This document shows positions 30,997 through 41,792 of a stretch of DNA of 64,000 bases, in pieces. The notes under the pieces are model-generated. The model ran no database searches. It saw only the letters and a list, made by a program, of their open reading frames with translations, and had not been told where the DNA came from. The translations under genes and the position numbers were made by a program. Numbering within the stretch: the stretch's first letter is position 1; every line of letters begins with the position of its first letter. This DNA is from Streptomyces sp. f51 (GTDB lineage Bacteria; Actinomycetota; Actinomycetes; Streptomycetales; Streptomycetaceae), in contig NZ_CP149798.1 of NCBI RefSeq assembly GCF_037940415.1, forward strand, positions 2,290,501 to 2,354,500, read 5' to 3'.

Positions 30997-31722
30997 ATGA
31001 GGCTGACTTGGGAAGAGCTCGGGTGGGAAAGGGTGGCGCCCGGGGTCGGGCGGCGGCGTCTTCCGGACTGGGACTGCACGGCCGGGCTCGTCGTCGGCGC
31101 GGGGGCGGCGCTGATGATCGACGCCGGGTCGAGCCTCGCGGAGGGCGCCCGGCTGCGCGCCGAGGCGCGGGCCCTCAGCGGCGCGCGTGTGACGCATGTC
31201 GCGCTCACCCACCCTCATTTCGACCATGTCTTCGGCGCGGCCGCCTTCGCCGGCGTGGAGATCTTCGCCGCCGACGGCTCGCCCGAGGTGTACGGACGCG
31301 GCCGCGAGGAGCTGTGCGCGGACGCGGTGCGCAACGGTCTCGACCCGCGGGCGGCTCAGGAGGCCGCCGACACCCTCGTACGCCCGCGGCGGCTCGTCCG
31401 GGGCACCTGGGATCTGGACCTCGGAGGCGGCGTCGAGGTCCGGCTGGTGCGCACGGGTGAGGGCCACACCGGCCACGACCTCGTGGTCGTCGTGCCGGGC
31501 GACCCCGCGGTGGTGTTCTGCGGCGACCTGGTCGAGGAGTCGGGAGAGCCGCAGGCGGGCCCCGACGCCGTACCCTCGCGCTGGCCGGCGGCGCTCGACC
31601 GGCTGCTCGCGCTGGGCGGCGAGGACGCGCTGTACGTCCCCGGGCACGGGGCGGTGGTGGACGCGGCGTTCGTACGGACCCAACGGGACGCCCTGGCCCG
31701 GCGTTTCGGCGTGTCGCTGTGA
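30997..31722 (+). CDS. MBL-fold metallo-hydrolase
   Basis: A 241-aa metallo-beta-lactamase-fold hydrolase. The zinc motif is LTHPHFDHVFGA (HxHxDH type), followed by GEGHTGHDLVVVVPGDPAVVFCGDLVEE with the second metal set and LYVPGHGAVVD at the end. Substrate unknown. A -10-like TAGCGT 6 bases upstream of the ATG suggests a leaderless transcript. Divergent from hrcA. Confidence 0.88.
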   Translation: MRLTWEELGWERVAPGVGRRRLPDWDCTAGLVVGAGAALMIDAGSSLAEGARLRAEARALSGARVTHVALTHPHFDHVFGAAAFAGVEIFAADGSPEVYGRGREELCADAVRNGLDPRAAQEAADTLVRPRRLVRGTWDLDLGGGVEVRLVRTGEGHTGHDLVVVVPGDPAVVFCGDLVEESGEPQAGPDAVPSRWPAALDRLLALGGEDALYVPGHGAVVDAAFVRTQRDALARRFGVSL

Positions 31723-31753
31723 GCCCCGGCGGGCTTCTCCTATCGTCATCCGA

Positions 31754-32560
31754 ATGCGCCAGTACTCTCCGGACCTGACCCCGCCCTGGAAGAAGCCCCG
31801 GTCCGTGCCCGAGGTCCCGGCGGACCCGGGACTGGTCGTCGAGGAGCCCGGCACCGGCTTCTGCGGCGCGGTGATCCGCTGCGAGGCGGGCACGGTGACC
31901 CTGGAGGACCGCTTCGGCAAGCACCGGGTGTTCCCGCTGGAGCCGCGCGGCTTCCTGCTGGAGGGCAAGGTCGTGACCCTGGTCCGGCCCGCCGCGGCGG
32001 CACCGGTCCGCCCCAGCCGCACGGCGTCCGGATCGGTGGCGGTGCCCGGCGCCCGCGCCCGGGTGGCGCGCGCCGGGCGCATCTATGTCGAGGGGCGCCA
32101 CGACGCCGAACTGGTCGAGCGGGTCTGGGGCGACGACCTGCGCGTCGAGGGGGTCGTCGTGGAGTACCTGGAGGGTGTCGACGACCTCCCGGCGGTGGTC
32201 GACGCGTTCGCCCCGGGCCCGGACGCCCGGCTCGGCGTCCTCGTGGACCACCTGGTCCCGGGTTCGAAGGAGTCCCGGATCGCGGAGGCGGTCACGAGCG
32301 AGCACGCCCTGGTGCTCGGCCACCCGTACATCGACGTGTGGGAGGCCGTGAAGCCGTCCTCGGTCGGCATCGCGTCCTGGCCCCGGGTCCCGCGCGGCCA
32401 GGACTGGAAGACGGGTGTGTGCCGGGCCCTGGGCTGGCCGGACAACACCGGCGCGGCCTGGCAGCGCATCCTGTCCGGGGTCCGCTCCTACAAGGACCTG
32501 GAACCCGCCCTCCTGGGCCGTGTGGAGGAACTGATCGACTTCGTCACCGCCCCGGAGTGA
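31754..32560 (+). CDS. DUF3097 family protein
   Basis: A 268-aa conserved actinobacterial protein: N-terminal part with VIRCEAGTVTLEDRFGKHRVFPLEPRGFLLEGK, then a TOPRIM-like stretch ARAGRIYVEGRHDAELVERVWGDDLR...VVEYLEGVDDL...LGVLVDHLVPGSKESRIA (E, then D-x-L-type acidic motif). Function unknown; a nucleic-acid role is suggested by the TOPRIM resemblance (inference). -10-like TATCGT 7 bases before the ATG. Confidence 0.85.
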   Translation: MRQYSPDLTPPWKKPRSVPEVPADPGLVVEEPGTGFCGAVIRCEAGTVTLEDRFGKHRVFPLEPRGFLLEGKVVTLVRPAAAAPVRPSRTASGSVAVPGARARVARAGRIYVEGRHDAELVERVWGDDLRVEGVVVEYLEGVDDLPAVVDAFAPGPDARLGVLVDHLVPGSKESRIAEAVTSEHALVLGHPYIDVWEAVKPSSVGIASWPRVPRGQDWKTGVCRALGWPDNTGAAWQRILSGVRSYKDLEPALLGRVEELIDFVTAPE

Positions 32561-32588
32561 CCGGGCGCTGCTTCGGTGCCGCGCCCGG
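32561..32588. terminator. Hairpin between convergent DUF3097 and hemW genes
   Basis: Stem CCGGGCGC / GCGCCCGG with a 12-base loop, immediately after the DUF3097 stop codon and 13 bases before the hemW stop. Confidence 0.55.
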
Positions 32589-32600
32589 CCCGGGCGGTCC

Positions 32601-33839
32601 TCAGTCCACCAGGTCCCGGACGACGGCGTCCGCGAGGAGGCGGCCCCGGAGGGTGAGGACGGCGCGGCCCGCGTCGTACGGTCCGGCTTCGAGGAGGCCC
32701 TCGGACAGCGCGCGGCGGGAGGCCGCGAGGCCCTCGGGGCGGAGCAGGGAGAGCGGGCAGCCCTCGCGCAGCCGCAGTTCGAGGAGGATCCGCTCGACCC
32801 GGCGGTCCTCCTCGGTCAGGAGTTCACGGCCGGCCCCCGGGGAGCGGCCCTCGGCCAGGGCCGCCGCGTACGCCCCCGGATGCTTCACGTTCCACCAGCG
32901 AACGCCGCCCACGTGGCTGTGCGCGCCGGGGCCCGCGCCCCACCAGTCGGCGCCCCGCCAGTAGAGCTCGTTGTGCAGACAGCGGCTTCCCGGCGAGCCG
33001 GCGGTCGCCCAGTTCGACACCTCGTACCAGTCGAAGCCCGCCGCCGACATCACCTCGTCCGCGATGAGATAGCGGTCCGCGTGCACGTCGTCGTCCGTCA
33101 TCGGGACCTCGCCGCGGCGGATGCGGCGCGCCAGCTGCGTGCCCTCCTCGACGATCAGCGCGTACGCGGAGATGTGGTCGGGGCCCGCGCCGAGGGCCGC
33201 CTCCAGCGAGGCCCGCCAGTCGTCGTCCGACTCTCCCGGCGTGCCGTAGATCAGGTCCAGGTTCACATGTGCGAATCCGGCCGCGCGGGCCTCGGCGACG
33301 CAGGCCTCGGGACGGCCCGGGGTGTGGGTGCGGTCGAGCACCTTCAGGACGTGCTGCCGGGCGCTCTGCATGCCGAAGGAGATCCGGTTGAAGCCCCCGG
33401 CGCGCAGGGTCGCGAGGTACTCGGGGCCGACCGACTCGGGGTTCGCCTCCGTCGTGACCTCCGCGTCGTCCGCGAGCCCGAACTCGTCCCGGATCGCGCC
33501 CAGCATCCGTACGAGATCGTCGGCGGCCAGCAGCGTGGGCGTACCGCCTCCGACGAAGACCGTGCGGACCGGGCGGGGGTCGTCGCCGAGGACCTTGCGG
33601 GCGAGCCGGATCTCGTCGGTCAGCGTGTCCGCGTAGTTGTCCCGGGAGGCGAGCACACCGCCGCTGCCCCGCAGCTCGGTCGCCGTGTAGGTGTTGAAGT
33701 CGCAGTAGCCGCAGCGGGTCGCGCAGTACGGGACGTGGAGGTAGAACCCGAGGGGTCGCTCGGCGGCCCCGGCCAGGGCGTGCGCGGGCAGCGCCCCGTC
33801 GCCGGGGACGGGCTCGCCGTCGGGAAGTGCGGAAGGCAT
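32601..33839 (-). CDS. hemW: Radical SAM heme chaperone HemW (coproporphyrinogen III oxidase-like)
   Basis: A 412-aa radical SAM protein. HVPYCATRCGYCDFNTYT holds the CxxxCxxC cluster motif plus the extra cysteine of HemW; VFVGGGTPTLL and EANPESVGPEYL follow, and a C-terminal HemW domain ends the protein. HemW binds heme and inserts it into respiratory enzymes. ATG at 33839 is preferred to 33848 because a -10-like GACAAT lies 7 bases before it (leaderless geometry). Confidence 0.93.
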   Translation of the reverse strand: MPSALPDGEPVPGDGALPAHALAGAAERPLGFYLHVPYCATRCGYCDFNTYTATELRGSGGVLASRDNYADTLTDEIRLARKVLGDDPRPVRTVFVGGGTPTLLAADDLVRMLGAIRDEFGLADDAEVTTEANPESVGPEYLATLRAGGFNRISFGMQSARQHVLKVLDRTHTPGRPEACVAEARAAGFAHVNLDLIYGTPGESDDDWRASLEAALGAGPDHISAYALIVEEGTQLARRIRRGEVPMTDDDVHADRYLIADEVMSAAGFDWYEVSNWATAGSPGSRCLHNELYWRGADWWGAGPGAHSHVGGVRWWNVKHPGAYAAALAEGRSPGAGRELLTEEDRRVERILLELRLREGCPLSLLRPEGLAASRRALSEGLLEAGPYDAGRAVLTLRGRLLADAVVRDLVD

Positions 33840-33895
33840 GCGTTCCATTGTCCAGCACCGGCGGGGTCCGGCGGCCCCGCTCCGGGTGAGCCCCG

Positions 33896-36127
33896 TTACT
33901 CCGCCTGCAACACCAGCAGGGCCATGTCGTCCTCCGGCGGGCGGGGGCCGAACGCGTGGACCAGCGCGCGGATCCGTTCCGCGATCAGCTCGGCGCTCAG
34001 ACCGGCGCAGCCGGCGAGGGCGTGCGCGAGACCGTCGTCGTCGTCGAACTGGCGGGATCCGTCGCGCCGCTCCGTCACCCCGTCGGTAACGCACAGGAGG
34101 GTGTCGCCGGGGTACAGCTCGAAGGTCTCGGAGGTGTATTCGGGGTCCTCGAAGACGCCCAGCAGGGTCTGCGGCCCGGCCATCTCCCGCACCGCGCCGT
34201 CGGGGCCCAGCAGCAGCGGCAGCGGGTGTCCGGCCGAGGCGAGCGTGCAGCGCACCCCGCCTTCGAAGGGGACCAGCTCGCCGTAGAGCATGGAAAGGAA
34301 ACGTGTCTGCGGGCCGAGGTCGCTGCCGAGCCCGGGTCCGCCCGCGGCCACGAGCGCGCGGGCCGCCGCGTCCGCGGCCTCCGTCGCGTCGTCGAGGAGG
34401 AGCTGGTTGAGTCGGTCGAGGACGTCCGCGACGTCGTAGCCCTCGCGGGCCAGCAGCCGCAGCCAGGGCCGGGCCAGACCGATCACGACCGCGGCCTCGG
34501 GGCCCTTGCCCTGGACGTCGCCGACCGCGAAGCACCAGCGCCCGTCACCGGCAGGGAACACGTCGTAGAAGTCACCGCTCGGCCCGCCCTTGTCGAGCGG
34601 TTCGTAGACGAGGGCGCTGCGCACCCCGGGGATCTCGGCGACCGCGCCCGGCAGCAGCCCGCGCTGGAGGACCCGGCTGATGGTGGCCTGGCGCGCGTAC
34701 TGCCGGGCCGCTCCGATGGCCAGGGCGATCCTGCGGCTGAGGTCCTCGACGAGTCCGGTGACCTCGTCGGGGAAGTCGGGCGGCCCCGCCCTGCCGATGA
34801 CGAGCGTGCCCAGCGGCCTGCCGCCCGCGATCAGCCGGTACGCCAGGGCCGCCCCGCTCGCCCCGCGGGCGCCCAGCACCTCGCCCGGCCAGGGCACCGG
34901 GACGGCGCGGGAGCGCACCGCGTCGGGCAGCCGCGGCGGGTCCTTCTCCAGGGCGTGGCGCAGCCCCTCGATGAGGTTCTCGCTGCCGTGCCAGACGCGG
35001 GCGAGACGGGGTCCGAGCGCGAGCCCGAGGCCACCGGCCCGGTCGGTGGCCTCGTCCTCGAGCCATACGGCGCACCAGTCGGCGAGGCGCGGGACGAGGA
35101 GCTGCCCGGCCAGCGCGGCGACCAGGTCCTCGTCGAGCTGCCCGGCGAGCAGGTCCGAGGCCTCGGCGAGGAAGGAGAGGGCACCGCGGTCGAGCCAGTC
35201 GTGTCCGCGGGCGGTGCTCCGGCCGGCTCCGGAGGCGGACACGACGCCGTACGCCGCGCCGCCCGCCGGTGTCCCGCGCCCCTCGGTGTAGGCGGTGGCC
35301 CCGGTCCGTCCGGACCCGTCCCCGGGACCCGCGAGACCGCCGACACCCGCGAACCCGTCCGCTTCCGCGAACCCGCCGACACCGTCGAACCCGCCGGTTC
35401 CCTCGACCCCGTCCGCCCCCGCCGATCCGCCGGCGCCCGCGAACCTGTCCGCTTCCTCGAACCTGCCCGCCTCCGGGAAGCCGCTCGTCCCCCGGAACCC
35501 GTCCGCCCCCGTGAAGCCGCCCGGTTCCGGGAGTCCTTCCGTGTCGTCGAAGCGGACCGGACGGCGCGCGGCGCCCGTGTCCGCGAAGACGTCCGAGGCG
35601 GGCAGGGCGCCGGCGGTCCCGTCGACCAGCAGCCTCGACCACACCGTCTTGACGCCCGGACGATAGGTGATCCCCCATGCCTCGGAGAGCGCGGAGACGA
35701 GGCGCAGGCCCCGCCCGTACTCCGGTGTCCCGTACAGCGGTTCGGCACCGTCCTCCCGTATGGCACGCGAGGGATGGTGGTCGGAGACCTCGACGACCAG
35801 GGTGCCCGGAGGCCCGTCGGCCGGGCTGTTCTCCAGGCGGCACAGCAGCTCGACGTCGGTGCCCGCGTGCACGACCGCGTTGGTGACCAGCTCGCTCACC
35901 ACCACGACCGCATCCCCGGTGAGCCGGTCGTCGATGATCCCGGCACCGGGCAGGGCCGCCTCGGTCCAGCTCAGGAGCGTGTCCCGGAGGAACCGGCGCG
36001 CGGCGGCGGGGGCGAGCGGAGTGCCCGGCAGCGAGGTGCGTGAGACGACGTCCCGGCCCGCGCCGTGGTGCGCGAGCGTGTCCGGTGCGCACGCCGTGGA
36101 CTCCCGTTGCGTCGGAATGGCCCCCAC
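33896..36127 (-). CDS. SpoIIE-type PP2C phosphatase with anti-sigma-like ATPase and GAF domains
   Basis: A 743-aa signalling protein. Residues about 25-150 form an RsbW/SpoIIAB-like HATPase (VVVVSELVTNAVVHAGTDVELLCR ... GRGLRLVSALSEAWGI). A linker of 11 Gly/Phe hexapeptide repeats lies at about 204-269. A GAF-like region follows, then the SpoIIE phosphatase domain from about 480 (GDFYDVFPAGDGRWCFAVGDVQGKGPEAAVV ... LLCVTDGVTERRDGS) with the metal-binding aspartates. Such proteins control anti-anti-sigma factors. GTG at 36127 has a CAGGGAG ribosome site; the longer frame is antisense to the response regulator. Confidence 0.85.
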   Translation of the reverse strand: MGAIPTQRESTACAPDTLAHHGAGRDVVSRTSLPGTPLAPAAARRFLRDTLLSWTEAALPGAGIIDDRLTGDAVVVVSELVTNAVVHAGTDVELLCRLENSPADGPPGTLVVEVSDHHPSRAIREDGAEPLYGTPEYGRGLRLVSALSEAWGITYRPGVKTVWSRLLVDGTAGALPASDVFADTGAARRPVRFDDTEGLPEPGGFTGADGFRGTSGFPEAGRFEEADRFAGAGGSAGADGVEGTGGFDGVGGFAEADGFAGVGGLAGPGDGSGRTGATAYTEGRGTPAGGAAYGVVSASGAGRSTARGHDWLDRGALSFLAEASDLLAGQLDEDLVAALAGQLLVPRLADWCAVWLEDEATDRAGGLGLALGPRLARVWHGSENLIEGLRHALEKDPPRLPDAVRSRAVPVPWPGEVLGARGASGAALAYRLIAGGRPLGTLVIGRAGPPDFPDEVTGLVEDLSRRIALAIGAARQYARQATISRVLQRGLLPGAVAEIPGVRSALVYEPLDKGGPSGDFYDVFPAGDGRWCFAVGDVQGKGPEAAVVIGLARPWLRLLAREGYDVADVLDRLNQLLLDDATEAADAAARALVAAGGPGLGSDLGPQTRFLSMLYGELVPFEGGVRCTLASAGHPLPLLLGPDGAVREMAGPQTLLGVFEDPEYTSETFELYPGDTLLCVTDGVTERRDGSRQFDDDDGLAHALAGCAGLSAELIAERIRALVHAFGPRPPEDDMALLVLQAE
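35321..35518 (-). repeat. 18-bp (hexapeptide) tandem repeat in the SpoIIE-type gene
   Basis: Eleven in-frame imperfect units of 18 bp encoding the pattern G-F-x-x-x-x (GFTGAD, GFRGTS, GFPEAG, RFEEAD, RFAGAG and so on to GLAGPG). It forms the linker between the ATPase and GAF domains and is likely variable in copy number between strains. Confidence 0.9.
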
Positions 36128-36289
36128 TGTGCGGCTCCCTGGGCAGTTCGGACGAATACTCCTCGGTCGATGCGGCCAGGGTGACAGACTGGCGGCACTC
36201 ATAAGCGCCGAGTCACCGAAGTGGGCCGCGATGAGTGAGATCAGTGGTATGGATGTGTTCGAAGTCGGACAGAATCGAGCACCGTCATC

Positions 36290-36874
36290 ATGAGCGCCGC
36301 CACGACGACCGACGAGGGCGCGAGCATCCTCCTGGTCGACGACATGGAGGACAACCTGGTCGCGCTGGAAGCCGTCCTGCGCTCCCTCAACGAACCGCTG
36401 GTGCGGGCGCGTTCGGGCGAGGAGGCGATGGAGGCACTGCTGCGGCGGCGGTTCGCGGTCGTCCTGCTCGACATCCGGATGCCGGGCATGGACGGATTCG
36501 AGACGGCCGCGAACATCAAGCGGCTCGACCGGACCAAGGACGTGCCCATCATCTTCCTGACGAGCACGGACGCCGACGCGGGCTACGCCTTCCGCGGGTA
36601 CGCGACGGGCGCCGCCGACTATCTGACGAAGCCCTTCGACCCCTGGGTCCTGCGCGCCAAGGTCTCCGTCTTCCTCGACCTGCACCGCAAGAACCGCCAA
36701 CTGGAGTGCCTGCTCGCCCGCGAGCAGGACCAGATCGACGAACTCGCCGCCCGCCTGCGCAGGATGGACGCCCAGCTGGCGTCCGGCACCGTGCCGGACG
36801 TACCACGACTCCGGGACCAGGTACGGCAGATGGACGAGCTGCTGGGCCGGATGCGGCGCAGGCGGGACGGATAG
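36290..36874 (+). CDS. Response regulator receiver protein without DNA-binding domain
   Basis: A 194-aa protein: a CheY-like receiver (ILLVDDMEDN, phosphoacceptor in VVLLDIRMPGMDGFE, conserved Thr in FLTSTDAD, Lys in LTKPFDP) and a C-terminal coiled coil (QDQIDELAARLRRMDAQLAS ... RQMDELLGRMRRRRDG) in place of an output domain. It is divergent from the SpoIIE-type phosphatase and is probably its partner in a phosphorelay. Confidence 0.9.
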   Translation: MSAATTTDEGASILLVDDMEDNLVALEAVLRSLNEPLVRARSGEEAMEALLRRRFAVVLLDIRMPGMDGFETAANIKRLDRTKDVPIIFLTSTDADAGYAFRGYATGAADYLTKPFDPWVLRAKVSVFLDLHRKNRQLECLLAREQDQIDELAARLRRMDAQLASGTVPDVPRLRDQVRQMDELLGRMRRRRDG

Positions 36875-36889
36875 CGGAGAGCACCGGCT

Positions 36890-36924
36890 CCCGGCCCGCA
36901 CGAAGCGGGTCCGAAAGCCGGTGC
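36890..36924. terminator. Bidirectional hairpin between response regulator and acyl-CoA ligase
   Basis: Outer stem GCACCGGCT / AGCCGGTGC with an inner CCCGC / GCGGG stem, between two convergent genes. Confidence 0.65.
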
Positions 36925-36933
36925 CGATACCGG

Positions 36934-38805
36934 CTACGCCTCGCGGGTGCCCGCGTACATGTCGTCGATCAGGTGCTTGTACGCCTTCTCCACGACCGGG
37001 CGCTTCAGCTTGAGGCTCGGAGTGATCTCACCGTGCTCGACGTCCAGGTCGCGGGGCAGCAGACGGAACTTCTTGATGGTCTGCCAGCGCTGGAGACCGC
37101 CGTTGAGCTCCTTCACGTAGCCCTCGACGAGGGCGATCGTGACGGGCGCCGCGACGACCTCGGCGTACGACTTGCCCTCCAGGCCGTTGTCCTTGGCCCA
37201 GTCGAGGATGGACGGCTCGTCGAGCGCGATGAGCGCGGTGCAGAAGTTCCGGTCGGCGCCGTGCACGAGGATGTTGGAGACGTACGGACAGACGGCCTTG
37301 AACTGGCCCTCGACCTCGGCGGGCGCGATGTACTTGCCGCCCGAGGTCTTGATGAGGTCCTTCTTGCGGTCGGTGATCCGCAGATAGCCGTCCGCGGACA
37401 GCTCGCCGATGTCACCGGTGTGGAACCAGCCGTCGGCCTCCAGGACCTCGGCGGTCTTCTCGGGCAGCCCGTGGTAGCCCTCCATGATGCCGGGGCCGCG
37501 CAGCAGGATCTCGCCGTCGTCCGCGATGCGCACCTCGGTGCCGGGCAGCGGCTTGCCGACCGTGCCGGTGCGGTAGGCCTCGCCCGGGTTCACGAAGGAA
37601 GCGGCGGAGGACTCGGTGAGTCCGTAGCCCTCCAGGATGTGGATGCCGGCGCCCGCGAAGAAGTAGCCGATCTCGGGAGCGAGCGCGGCGGAGCCGGAGA
37701 TGCAGGCCCGCAGGTTGCCGCCGAAGGCCTCGCGGATCTTGGCGAAGACCAGCGCGTCGGCGACCTTGTGCTTGGCGCCGAGCGCGAACGGCACCGAGGC
37801 CGAACCGGTGCGGCGGAAGTTGTCCTGGCCGGCCTTCGCGTACTCGCGGGAGACCTCGGCGGCCCACTGGAAGATCTTGTACTTGGCGCCGCCGCCGGCC
37901 CGCGCCTTGGCCGCGACCCCGTTGTAGACCTTCTCGAAGATGCGGGGCACGGCCGCCATGTACGTGGGCCGCACCACCGGGAGGTTCTCGATGATCTTGT
38001 CCACGCGGCCGTCGACGGCCGTGACGTGCCCCACCGCGATCTGCCCGGAGGTCAGGACCTTGCCGAAGACGTGCGCGAGCGGCAGCCACAGGTACTGGAC
38101 GTCCGCCTGGGTGACCAGTCCGGTCCCGGAGATCGCCCTGGCCATGTAGGACCAGTTGTCGTGCGGCAGCCGGACGCCCTTGGGACGGCCGGTGGTGCCG
38201 GAGGTGTAGATGAGCGTGGCGAGCTGGTCGGCGGTGATCGCGCCGACGCGCTCCTTGATCAGCTCGGGGTGCTTCTCCAGGTAGGCGGCGCCACGCGCCT
38301 CCAGGTCGGCGAGCGTCAGGACCCAGTCCTCGGTCTCCACGCCCTCCGCGTCGATGACCACGACATGGGTGAGCTCGGGGAGCTCCGCGCGCTTCTCCCG
38401 GGCCTTGGCGAGCTGGGCCGCGTCCTCGGCGATGAGGACCCGGCTCAGGGAGTCGGAGAGGATGAACGCCGACTCCTCGGCGTTGGTCTGCGGATACACG
38501 GTCGTGGTGGCCGCGCCCGCGCAGAGGATGCCGAGGTCGGCCAAGATCCATTCGACCCGGGTCGAGGAGGCGAGCGCGACGCGCTGCTCCGGCTGGACGC
38601 CGAGTTCGATGAGACCGGCCGCGATGGCGTAGACCCGCTCAGCGGCCTGCGCCCAGGTCAGCGACTTCCACTCGTCCGGGCCCGTGCCCGAGGCCGGTAC
38701 CGGGTAACGGTATGCCTCGGCGTCGGGTGTGGCCGCCACGCGCTCAAGGAAGAGGGCGGCGACGGACGGCGGACGGTTCTCGATCAGGGTCTGTGTGTCG
38801 CTCAC
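36934..38805 (-). CDS. Long-chain fatty acid--CoA ligase
   Basis: A 623-aa AMP-forming acyl-CoA synthetase. P-loop TLIYTSGTTGRPKGVRLPH near residue 180, LPLAHVFGKVL, GYGLTESSA near 395, and FHTGDIGELSADGYLRITDRKKDLIKTSGGKYIAP near 485 with the C-terminal catalytic lysine region. GTG at 38805 is supported by a GGAGGAT ribosome site. Activates long-chain fatty acids for beta-oxidation or lipid synthesis. Confidence 0.93.
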   Translation of the reverse strand: MSDTQTLIENRPPSVAALFLERVAATPDAEAYRYPVPASGTGPDEWKSLTWAQAAERVYAIAAGLIELGVQPEQRVALASSTRVEWILADLGILCAGAATTTVYPQTNAEESAFILSDSLSRVLIAEDAAQLAKAREKRAELPELTHVVVIDAEGVETEDWVLTLADLEARGAAYLEKHPELIKERVGAITADQLATLIYTSGTTGRPKGVRLPHDNWSYMARAISGTGLVTQADVQYLWLPLAHVFGKVLTSGQIAVGHVTAVDGRVDKIIENLPVVRPTYMAAVPRIFEKVYNGVAAKARAGGGAKYKIFQWAAEVSREYAKAGQDNFRRTGSASVPFALGAKHKVADALVFAKIREAFGGNLRACISGSAALAPEIGYFFAGAGIHILEGYGLTESSAASFVNPGEAYRTGTVGKPLPGTEVRIADDGEILLRGPGIMEGYHGLPEKTAEVLEADGWFHTGDIGELSADGYLRITDRKKDLIKTSGGKYIAPAEVEGQFKAVCPYVSNILVHGADRNFCTALIALDEPSILDWAKDNGLEGKSYAEVVAAPVTIALVEGYVKELNGGLQRWQTIKKFRLLPRDLDVEHGEITPSLKLKRPVVEKAYKHLIDDMYAGTREA

Positions 38806-38965
38806 GACATCCTCCGGGGCCCCGCGGCAGTGCGGCTGGCTCAATTGCGGCTGTTGTTTAACTCGCGAGTAACTACCGAGCAGAGATCAGACTAGAGCGC
38901 GTCCGGCCGGTGCGTAAGAGGCGGCGGCCGGTCACTTCTTGCAGGACACACCCATGAGACAAGCA

Positions 38966-38999
38966 CAGGGCCCGCCGCGCCGAAGCGCGACGGGCCCTG
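38966..38999 (-). terminator. Terminator after lepA
   Basis: Stem CAGGGCCCGTCGCGC / GCGCGGCGGGCCCTG with a TTCG tetraloop on the minus strand, 20 bp after the lepA stop. Confidence 0.8.
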
Positions 39000-39019
39000 A
39001 ATTCCGGGATTCGGCGTGA

Positions 39020-40888
<1,869 letters not shown>

Positions 40889-41203
40889 GCAGGGTCCTGT
40901 CTCTTGAGGCGCCTGTCGCCTCGGGTCGGATCGATACGTAGGCTCCATGGTCCCACGCGCGGCGGGCTGCGACCGGTTTGGGCCACGGGAGGCGGACGGC
41001 GGCGCCCGGTTCGAAGGCCCCGACCAGGACATCGGCGACGGGCCGCAGGACCGGGGACGTACGGCCGGTTTGGGCCGGTCGGGCGGGGACTGGTAGCCTG
41101 GGTGGCTGTGTCTCATGCCCTCTCAGCACGAGACGCACCCAAGAAAATCAAACGGCGGGTGAGGCTTGACGTCTCACGCGCCTGAACCTGTAAAGGCTCA
41201 TCA
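40889..41203. other. 315-bp divergent promoter region of lepA and rpsT
   Basis: No gene. It holds a plausible rpsT promoter (separate entry) and an rpsT leader of about 100 bases. A small hairpin (gtctc / gagac) lies in the leader near 41110-41132; S20 is often autoregulated, but no binding site is proven here. Confidence 0.5.
41070..41099 (+). promoter_or_regulatory. Candidate rpsT promoter
   Basis: TTGGGC at 41070-41075, an 18-bp spacer, then TAGCCT at 41094-41099: a reasonable housekeeping-sigma promoter for the S20 gene, giving a leader of about 100 bases. Confidence 0.45.
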
Positions 41204-41470
41204 GTGGCGAACATCAAGTCCCAGATCAAGCGGATCAAGACCAACGAGAAGGCCCGGCTGCGCAACAAGGCCGTCAAGTCCTCTCTGAAGACCGCGATCC
41301 GCAAGGCCCGCGAGGCTGCTGCCGCGGGTGACGTCGAGAAGGCCACCGTCGCGGCGCGCGAGGCTTCGCGCAAGCTCGACAAGGCCGTCTCGAAGGGCGT
41401 CATCCACAAGAACCAGGCCGCCAACAAGAAGTCGGCGCTTGCTTCGAAGGTCTCCGCGCTCCAGGGCTGA
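41204..41470 (+). CDS. rpsT: 30S ribosomal protein S20
   Basis: An 88-aa, Lys/Arg/Ala-rich 16S rRNA-binding protein starting [21 protein letters not shown] and ending [22 protein letters not shown], canonical for S20. GTG start with an AAAGG ribosome site 7 bases upstream. A strong hairpin terminator lies 140 bp downstream. Confidence 0.98.
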   Translation: MANIKSQIKRIKTNEKARLRNKAVKSSLKTAIRKAREAAAAGDVEKATVAAREASRKLDKAVSKGVIHKNQAANKKSALASKVSALQG

Positions 41471-41611
41471 GTCGGCTGAGCTCTCCGGAGCTCGACCCCT
41501 GACTTGACCGTCGGACGGACCCGAGCGGGCCCTCTCTCTCCGCTCCCGGCCGACGTAACGGATTCACGCACGATCTGCGTTCGCCACGCGGGCGTGAGTC
41601 CACCGGCTTGA

Positions 41612-41663
41612 ACCGAAGGCCCCGCTCCCTCCCTTCCCCGGGAGAACGAGCGGGGCCTTCGGT
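41612..41663 (+). terminator. Terminator after rpsT
   Basis: Perfect 15-bp stem ACCGAAGGCCCCGCT / AGCGGGGCCTTCGGT with a 22-base loop. Confidence 0.85.
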
Positions 41664-41715
41664 ATGTCCGTGGACGGACGGGCCTCGGCAGCTGCCGGAG
41701 CCGGGCCTTCAGGGG

Positions 41716-41788
41716 GCTGTCACCGGTCTCGGACACGCCTCACCGGCGGCCGGAGCCGCGTCTTCGGGAGCTGTCACCGGTCTCGGAC
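41716..41788. repeat. 19-bp direct repeat between rpsT and holA
   Basis: GCTGTCACCGGTCTCGGAC occurs at 41716-41734 and 41770-41788, 54 bp apart, between the rpsT terminator and the holA stop. Role unknown. Confidence 0.8.
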
Positions 41789-41792
41789 GACC

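Noticed and set aside
27581..31000. 1139-codon plus-strand open frame opposite dnaJ-hrcA
   Set aside because: Antisense of three well-conserved genes; Gly/Arg/Asp-rich low-complexity translation.
41115..41162. 15-codon upstream frame in the rpsT leader ([15 protein letters not shown])
   Set aside because: No ribosome site and no feature linking it to S20 control; short frames of this size are expected by chance.
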